Source of the DNA: Halorubrum yunnanense
Lineage (GTDB): Archaea > Halobacteriota > Halobacteria > Halobacteriales > Haloferacaceae
Assembly: GCF_026586675.1 (NCBI RefSeq)
Contig: NZ_JAODIX010000001.1
Location: 139,139 to 183,530, forward strand
DNA length: 44,392 bases
Direction of reading: 5' to 3'
Part shown: one piece after another, positions 39,572 to 44,392 of the stretch
How the letters are laid out: the number at the start of each line of letters is the position of its first letter
How positions within the stretch are numbered: the stretch's first letter is position 1
Notes under the pieces: generated by a model
What the model saw: only the letters and a program-made list of their open reading frames with translations
The model's database searches: none
What the model was told of the DNA's origin: nothing
Position numbers and translations under genes: made by a program

Positions 39572-39886
39572 ATGGAGAAGCCGTCGGTGAAATGTGCCCT
39601 CTTGGCGACGATGATAGCGAAACACAAGTGGGGCACACCGATCACGGAGGAGGCACTCCTCAATCTCTCAGCGATCGACGGCGACTATCCTACTGCGCGA
39701 GATGTCTACGCCGACCTTCGCCGCGAACCCTACATCACCTACCGCGGAAACCGCGGTATCGAACTCAACAAGAGCCGCTTCGACAAACTCGCCGATGTCC
39801 TCTACCACGAGTGTGGCTGGGAAGCGTGGGAGATCGACAGTCGTCTGAAGCACTACGAGGGTATCGAGGAGCACGATTGGAAGTGA
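39572..39886 (+). CDS. Hypothetical protein divergent from the winged-helix regulator
   Basis: This 104-residue protein reads MEKPSVKCALLATMIAKHKWGTPITEEALLNLSAIDGDYP, then TARDVYADLRREPYITYRGNRGIELNKSRFDKLADVLYHEC. It is mixed alpha/beta with a helix-turn-helix-like middle, and there is no membrane segment. Codon use fits the accessory region. I do not recognise a function. It may be a regulator or partner of the adjacent gene pair because the two are transcribed divergently from a shared control region. Confidence 0.6.
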   Translation: MEKPSVKCALLATMIAKHKWGTPITEEALLNLSAIDGDYPTARDVYADLRREPYITYRGNRGIELNKSRFDKLADVLYHECGWEAWEIDSRLKHYEGIEEHDWK

Positions 39887-40037
39887 CCCCGCTATACTGA
39901 ACGAGCTAGCTCCCGCTGAGCCGGAGAGGCCGATACGAGATGTGGGCTCTGTATCTCGCACGGATCGTATAGAGTGTTAACTTAGTTGTCAGAAAGGCGG
40001 TTTTGAACCAGCCGCATTCGACCGCCTCACGCCTGAA

Positions 40038-40733
40038 ATGTCCAGTCGTTCGACGTACGACGTGCGTGTTGACCTCTCAGCCGAGGGGTTCGATCCGTGG
40101 TGCGACTGCCCGTACGACGGATCGAAGGCGTGTAAGCACGTTGTCGCCGTGTTAGTTCGGTGTGCCGACGACGTTCTGAGGGACGAAGGCGACCGGCTTG
40201 ACGCCACGCTCGACGCCGCGGATACGGACAATCTTCGGGTCTTCTTCGGGGAGACGCTGGCGACCGACGCTGCCATCGGTGAACGCTTCTTCGCCCCTTT
40301 CGGTGAATCGTCGACGCGGTCGGTCACCGACCTGCGCGCTGCGATCGACCGGCAGTTCGAGGAGACGAATCCCGACTACCTCGTCGTCTTCGAACCGATC
40401 AACTTCTCGGAATGGTTCGACCTCGCGAGCGAGTATCGCGATCAGGGACGGTACGCGTCGGCAGCGGCAGTGTATCGTGCCCCCGTCGAATCGCTCGACG
40501 GCAACATGGAACGTGTCGACGAGGCGTACGAGCACTTCTCGCAGGCATTCAAGCGAGCGCTCCACGGGCATGTCGACTGCGTGACGGCCGGAGATATCGA
40601 CGCTGACGAGGCCGCCGACGCCGTCGCGTTCCTCAGGGAGCGGCCGGCACCCGGGACGCCGTTGCTCGGCGAGTGCTTTGAGCACGCAGCGGCGAAGTTA
40701 GAGGAAACGCTCACTGAGCGGCGAGAGCATTAA
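40038..40733 (+). CDS. SWIM zinc-finger protein, N-terminally shortened
   Basis: The protein has 231 residues from ATG 40038. The SWIM motif is at residues 22-34 (CDCPYDGSKACKH: C22, C24, C32, H34). Related haloarchaeal proteins begin with an FDRLTPE-like segment followed by an additional N-terminal region before the SWIM motif. Here FDRLTPEM is encoded just before the ATG, and VDLSAEGFDPWCDC follows almost at once, so the front part seems deleted. The C-terminus is helical (SEYRDQGRYASAAAVYRAPVESLDGNMERVDEAYEHFSQAFKRAL), resembling TPR-like repeats. SWIM fingers bind DNA or proteins. Function here unknown. Confidence 0.7.
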   Translation: MSSRSTYDVRVDLSAEGFDPWCDCPYDGSKACKHVVAVLVRCADDVLRDEGDRLDATLDAADTDNLRVFFGETLATDAAIGERFFAPFGESSTRSVTDLRAAIDRQFEETNPDYLVVFEPINFSEWFDLASEYRDQGRYASAAAVYRAPVESLDGNMERVDEAYEHFSQAFKRALHGHVDCVTAGDIDADEAADAVAFLRERPAPGTPLLGECFEHAAAKLEETLTERREH

Positions 40734-40770
40734 TTCACCGCTATCTCGCTTTTCGCCGCGCTTCAATTGC

Positions 40771-42162
40771 TCACTCTCCGAGCGCGGCAACAATGTCGTC
40801 GATCGTATAGAGACGTACATCGTCACGTCCGGCAGCGGCTTCGCGGACGCTATCGGTAAACCCGCTCCGGGAGAACAGCGCGTATTCGACCGTTCGCGTG
40901 CTACCGCCCGACGGCTGCCACCGGAGTTCCTCGACATGCGTCTCCAGTGAGCCAAGTGCGCTGTAGTCGAGTGGCGATTCCTGATACTTGCACTCACCGA
41001 CGACGAGCGTTTGCTCGTCGGTGAGTCCGACAACGTCGATCTCGTGGTCCTGATACCACCACTGTCCGACATCGACGATCGGTGTCTCGCCGTACAGCGT
41101 CCACAGGGCCTCACAACACAGCTGTTCGAAGGCGGGAGCGACGAAGTCAGCCAACTCCGGTTCGACGAGCCGTTCGTAGGCGTCGTCGCCAAACTGGTCG
41201 TAGCGATCCGAACTCCCGTACAGGAACCGGAACCAGAACCGGAACAAAGGGTCACGCAGCCGATACTGGCTTCGCTTGGATCGCTCCGGCTTCTCCGTCA
41301 CCGGCACGTGCCGTTCGATGAGCCGAAGCCGAGAAAGTCGATCCAAATACGTCGATAGCTGGTTGTAGTCGATACCCGTCACACCGGCGATCTCGTTCCG
41401 TCCGGTCGCCCCGCCGGCGATCGCTTCGAGGATCGAGAAGTAGCGCGTCGGCTCTGTCAGCTCCATACGAAGAACGTACTCCGGTTCGTTACGGAGCGAT
41501 CCGTGATGAGTCAGCACCGTCTGCTGAATGTTCTCGCTGAGTGATCTGTCGGCGTCAACTTCTTCGAGGTAGTAAGGAACGCCACCGAACACACTCCACG
41601 CACGCAGGGCCTCGTCCGGTGTCACACCGTCTGGTAAAAACTCCGTCGCGGCGTCGAACGAAAGTTCACGGATGTCGAGGGTAAGGGATGTTCGCCCATA
41701 TAGCGGGCTGTCTCCAAGCAGAGTCGCTTCCTCCATCATGCTGATCGACGATCCGACCAGAACGAACGTCGTCTCCGACTCGTCGAACTTGTGATCGAAC
41801 AACGCCTGTAACACTGACGGGAGGCTCTCGTCCTGTTCGATCAGGTATGGGAATTCGTCGAGGACGACGATCGCATTTTGCTCGGCGAGATACCTGAACA
41901 GCCGCTCCCAGTCGGGCCGAATGTCTTCGATGCCGGGAAACGTCTCGGCTGCGGCCTCGATGAACTGTTCCAGTTGAAGCTCTCGCGTCTTCTGTCGTGC
42001 CTGATAGAAGACTGTGTTCGCCTGTCTCTCAAGCGCCTTCTTTACGAGTCTCGTTTTCCCCAGCCGTCGCCGTCCGTACACGACCGCGAGGTCTGCGCTC
42101 CCCGAGTCGAAGAGATCGTAGAGTCGATCCAGCTCCTCCGATCGGTTCACGAAGTTTACCAT
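40771..42162 (-). CDS. Archaeal AAA ATPase with C-terminal DUF234 nuclease-like domain
   Basis: This 463-residue protein has an archaeal ATPase (PF01637-type) N-terminus with Walker A YGRRRLGKTRL at about 29-39 and Walker B AIVVLDEFPYL near 118. A winged helix follows (AIAGGATGRNEIAGVTGIDYNQLSTYLDRLSRLRLIERH). The C-terminal DUF234 domain (about 330-460) carries DHEIDVVGLTDEQTLVVGECKYQES, the D..ExK pattern of PD-(D/E)xK nucleases. The family is widespread in archaeal mobile regions, but its function is not settled. Four 15-bp repeats (42192-42251) sit right upstream of its start, suggesting tight regulation. ATG 42162. Confidence 0.88.
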   Translation of the reverse strand: MVNFVNRSEELDRLYDLFDSGSADLAVVYGRRRLGKTRLVKKALERQANTVFYQARQKTRELQLEQFIEAAAETFPGIEDIRPDWERLFRYLAEQNAIVVLDEFPYLIEQDESLPSVLQALFDHKFDESETTFVLVGSSISMMEEATLLGDSPLYGRTSLTLDIRELSFDAATEFLPDGVTPDEALRAWSVFGGVPYYLEEVDADRSLSENIQQTVLTHHGSLRNEPEYVLRMELTEPTRYFSILEAIAGGATGRNEIAGVTGIDYNQLSTYLDRLSRLRLIERHVPVTEKPERSKRSQYRLRDPLFRFWFRFLYGSSDRYDQFGDDAYERLVEPELADFVAPAFEQLCCEALWTLYGETPIVDVGQWWYQDHEIDVVGLTDEQTLVVGECKYQESPLDYSALGSLETHVEELRWQPSGGSTRTVEYALFSRSGFTDSVREAAAGRDDVRLYTIDDIVAALGE

Positions 42163-42191
42163 GGCGACGAGTTGGTGACTCTGGAATAAAA

Positions 42192-42251
42192 ATATTCTGA
42201 ATAATCATATTCCAGAATATCATATTCCGGGATATCATATTTGAGTATATT
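42192..42251. repeat. Four 15-bp tandem palindromic repeats upstream of the ATPase-DUF234 gene
   Basis: Units at 42192, 42207, 42222 and 42237: ATATTCTGAATAATC, ATATTCCAGAATATC, ATATTCCGGGATATC, ATATTTGAGTATATT. The period is exactly 15. Unit 2 contains the perfect dyad ATATTC-CA-GAATAT. The array starts 30 bases upstream of ATG 42162, where archaeal box A would be. It looks like a multi-site operator or iteron array. Confidence 0.75.
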
Positions 42252-42289
42252 ATAATGGATAGTGACGAGCAGTGATCGGTGAGCGCGTC

Positions 42290-43299
42290 TCAGATGTTGT
42301 CGAGATACCCTCGGCGCTGCTCCATTTTCTCATCTGACTCCGTCGGTCGTAGTGCCCGTCGAGAACTCCTGGCGTCACGTCCGCAGGATCGCTGACGACA
42401 TCTTTCGGAACACCATTGCTTAGGTGGTGAGTGATTCCACCACGTCGAAGAGCGTGTGGACTGACGTTCGAGGGGCAGTCGAACGCGGCAGTATACGCCA
42501 TCGCGTCACAATCGTCTGGATCACGGTCATGCGGGCACTCTCCAGTGGAAACGCAGGGCCTTGTGTACCTGTAGCCATCCCCCCGAAGCGTCGATCGGTG
42601 CGTGCGTCCCTTCGACGTTGACACGAGTGGTCGCCTGCCGAACTCGTCGTCTACATCGGGTCGCTGATTGGCTATCCAGTTGTCGATAAGCCCGCACACC
42701 CTGTTCGATAACGCGATCAGCCGCTCTCTATCTCCTGCATTCTTGATTGTCGCTCCGGTCTCAGGTCGATGGACGACAGCGATGTATTGCCCGTCTGAAT
42801 CGTAGTCGTTGACGCCGAGCGAGTGGACCGCACCGGTCCGCATCATCGTGTGCCACATCAGCGTGAGCACGACGTGAGGGCGTGATGCGTACTCGCACTT
42901 CGAGAGGTACTCGAGAACCTCTTCAGCACGATCGGACTCGAGCATCACGTCGCGGACGTTCTACGGGTCTCGTAACACGGGCGACCGCACCTTCGTGTGG
43001 AGGTCGTCGACGGCGGCGTCGATACTCTCTAACCACTTCACGAAGACGCGAATTGTATCCATCTGGGTCTTCTCCGTGGCGGGTGCGAGACCACCCTCAC
43101 GACGCCGCCACAGACGGTACTCGTGGAGCGTCCGTCCGCTCAGCTTGTTCAGGTTGTCTATGTCCTCCTCGTCACACCAGCGAACGAAGTGACCGAGACG
43201 GGAGCTGTGCGAGTACAGCGTTGCCTTGGCCACCTCGGCTTCGCGATCGGCGAGGTCCAGTTCTACGGCTGTTTCCGGGTCGATTGGTTCAAGACTCAT
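42290..43299 (-). pseudogene. Tyrosine recombinase, integrase 3, broken
   Basis: Homologous to integrase 2 over its whole length: MSLEPIDPETAVELDLADREAEVAKATLYSHSSRLGHFVRW, then the Cys-rich insert CVSTGECPHDRDPDDCDA, HALRRG and HYDRRSQ. Two lesions are visible. An in-frame TAG (42961-42963 on the minus strand) falls in the segment DP-stop-NVRDVMLE. A one-base deletion near 42330 shifts the last codons (homologues read KMEQRRGYLD, and this reading frame leaves it). The attachment copy at 43402 lies about 100 bases before its start, so it once served element C. The catalytic Tyr is still in frame, but the TAG should truncate the protein before the catalytic domain. Confidence 0.9.
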
Positions 43300-43401
43300 C
43301 GCTCTTGGTGGCGCGAGTCGTAGTTACGACCCCGATCTGAAGTCCCTGATTTCAGGCAGTACAGGCCCGAAAAGACGATCCGTTCTCAGTATGAACTCCC
43401 G

Positions 43402-43416
43402 CCCGTCGCGCCCGTT
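43402..43416. other. Attachment site, right end of element C
   Basis: CCCGTCGCGCCCGTT, a 15-base exact copy of tRNA-Arg positions 26126-26140, in the same orientation. It marks the right edge of the array. The sequence beyond does not resemble the DNA to the left of the tRNA. Confidence 0.8.
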
Positions 43417-43674
43417 ACATTTTCTGTCAGAGCGGATTAGTACGTTGACAAGCAGACATATAAGCCAAACTTCGTCGCTTTGAATTCTTTGTTGTCGGTG
43501 GGCCCGCGTCGACTATCGACATATGCATTTTCGTTGCAGCTCATGCCTTGTCTCCATGATCGAGTCGACAACGGCGAACAACGCTTCCATCGCGTCTATT
43601 CGCAGTTTCGCCATGCTTGTGAGCCGCCGTCGTGACTATGCTTAACCCCTCATCGCAGCTACGCTGTGAATACA

Positions 43675-43827
43675 CCGGCAGAGCCTTGTTTAGACGCGGT
43701 GTGGATAGGGCGAAACAGCCGCTATCCAAAGAAGAAAATCAAACAGGGAGGCTCCACAGATGGATCCCGTTCAGTCAACATAGACGCTAACCCGCGTTCC
43801 CGGGAGCGTCTAAACAAGGCCCACCGG
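43675..43827. repeat. 15-bp inverted repeat enclosing alternative hairpins
   Basis: GCCTTGTTTAGACGC (43683-43697) pairs perfectly with GCGTCTAAACAAGGC (43806-43820), and CCGG on both outer sides extends the symmetry imperfectly. Inside, TGGATAG (43702-43708) pairs with CTATCCA (43722-43728), with GGC/GCC inside that. AGACGCT (43782-43788) pairs with AGCGTCT (43805-43811), using the same right-arm bases as the outer stem. This gives two mutually exclusive folds. Confidence 0.6.
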
Positions 43828-44202
43828 TAGCATTTCGTATCCCACCGTGCCTGCGAGAGCTGATGTCGTCACTACGCAAGTTCGTGGACTGTAACGGAAA
43901 CCCTGTGTGACGCTTGATAAAGGTGACCTCGGGACGGGCTGGAATCCTGTCCACGGCGAGATCACGGCCGAGCAACGAGTGTACGTCCAGCGACTCGGCC
44001 GGGGTCTACGTCGTTCCGGCACTTGCGGACGGACAAATCCCGAACCTCTCCGAGGAGATTTGGTGAAACCCGCTGCAAGGCGGTTCTTGACGCGACACCG
44101 TAGGATTCGATACAGAAGTAACGCCAGATTCATTTGTCTATTCATCCAATTCTATCGAATTATTCTCAATATAACTCGGTTTAAACGTGAAAAATAATCT
44201 AA

Positions 44203-44225
44203 TGATCACTAACGATCAGTGATCA
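44203..44225. promoter_or_regulatory. 8-bp dyad in AT-rich DNA
   Basis: TGATCACT and AGTGATCA pair around a 7-base spacer within a very AT-rich stretch upstream of no recognised start. It may be an operator, an insertion-sequence end or a chance palindrome. Confidence 0.35.
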
Positions 44226-44284
44226 GTAATTAAAACTAGAAAATTAGATTTAGATATACGCTCTTGTGTAGCACATTGTTGATT

Positions 44285-44392
44285 TCAGAGAGTTGCTTTG
44301 ACGGCGTGTTTGAGCGCTTTTCGTCCGGGTTTGCGGTAGAGTTCTCGTCTGAGTTGGAACGCTCGGAGATACTGTGTGAGGCGATCTTTTGA
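44285..44392 (-). CDS. C-terminal fragment of an unidentified gene (cut by window edge)
   Basis: A minus-strand frame enters at the right edge and ends at 44285: SKDRLTQYLRAFQLRRELYR, then KPGRKALKHAVKATL and stop. It is 35 visible residues, very basic. This would suit a transposase or DNA-binding protein C-terminus, but the rest lies outside the window and I do not assign a family. Confidence 0.4.
   Translation of the reverse strand, partial: SKDRLTQYLRAFQLRRELYRKPGRKALKHAVKATL

Larger units (their letters stand above)
43417..44284. other. Unassigned region right of the element array
   Basis: About 870 bases with no gene I can support. It includes the structured block 43675-43827, and an open plus-strand frame from 43907 to 44197 (TLDKGDLGTGWNPVHGEIT) whose protein I do not recognise and do not call. 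The right part, 44140-44280, is AT-rich and holds a strong dyad at 44203-44225. It may be remnants of insertion sequences. I cannot name the family. Confidence 0.4.

Noticed and set aside
42177-42260. CRISPR array upstream of the ATPase-DUF234 gene
   Set aside because: Repeats of 15 bp directly abut one another with no spacers and are palindromic, so an operator or iteron array fits better. No cas gene is present.
43907-44197. 96-codon plus-strand frame (TLDKGDLGTGWNPVHGEIT)
   Set aside because: Parts read like protein, but there is no promoter, no recognisable family, and the opposite strand is open as well. I leave it uncalled and mention it under the unassigned region.

Overview
The window is haloarchaeal chromosomal DNA, probably Halorubrum or a close relative. 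The first 26 kb are very GC-rich with GC-ending codons. The proteins are strongly acidic, many genes have a TATA-like box about 27 bases before the start codon (leaderless transcripts), and the gene families (MCM, archaeal PheS/PheT, HalOD1, DUF460, Orc1/Cdc6) are haloarchaeal. The genus is an inference.

Core region, 1-26060: a DUF460 RuvC-like protein; tyrosyl-tRNA synthetase; a C4 zinc-finger protein; a Hel308-like helicase divergent from a TRAM protein; the MCM replicative helicase with a 528-residue intein in its P-loop; a run of five tightly packed genes behind mcm (four unrecognised, one MinD/ParA-like ATPase); a degenerate M48 peptidase relative; a HalOD1 protein; pheS-pheT; a 51-residue zinc-finger protein; an M29 aminopeptidase; a zinc-ribbon protein; oligoendopeptidase F; RimI; and a PAS histidine kinase.

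Accessory region, 26066-43416: tRNA-Arg(CCG) is followed by three direct copies of its 3' end (at 37779, 38824 and 43402), which divide the DNA into three end-to-end integrated elements. Element A (about 11.7 kb) looks like an integrated replicon. It carries an Mrr-type nuclease facing a Dam-type methylase, an Orc1/Cdc6 initiator with 21-bp repeats upstream, a DUF4268 gene broken by a tnpB insertion sequence, a metallophosphoesterase, two intact tyrosine integrases and an MNT/HEPN pair. Element B (about 1.04 kb) holds only a Doc-like toxin and a 46-residue partner. It starts with a 168-bp sequence that is repeated without any indel at the start of element C. Element C (about 4.6 kb) carries a divergent winged-helix/hypothetical pair, a SWIM zinc-finger protein, an archaeal ATPase-DUF234 protein preceded by four 15-bp operator-like repeats, and a broken integrase. 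Decay is greatest in the copy farthest from the tRNA, as expected if newer elements insert next to the tRNA.

Tail, 43417-44392: AT-richer, mostly without a recognisable gene. It has a 15-bp inverted repeat that encloses competing hairpins, and ends in the C-terminus of an unidentified minus-strand gene.

Main candidates for something new: the Doc mini-element with its matched terminal repeats, the 15-bp iterons before the ATPase-DUF234 gene, the structured block at 43683-43820, and the conserved unknown operon behind mcm.
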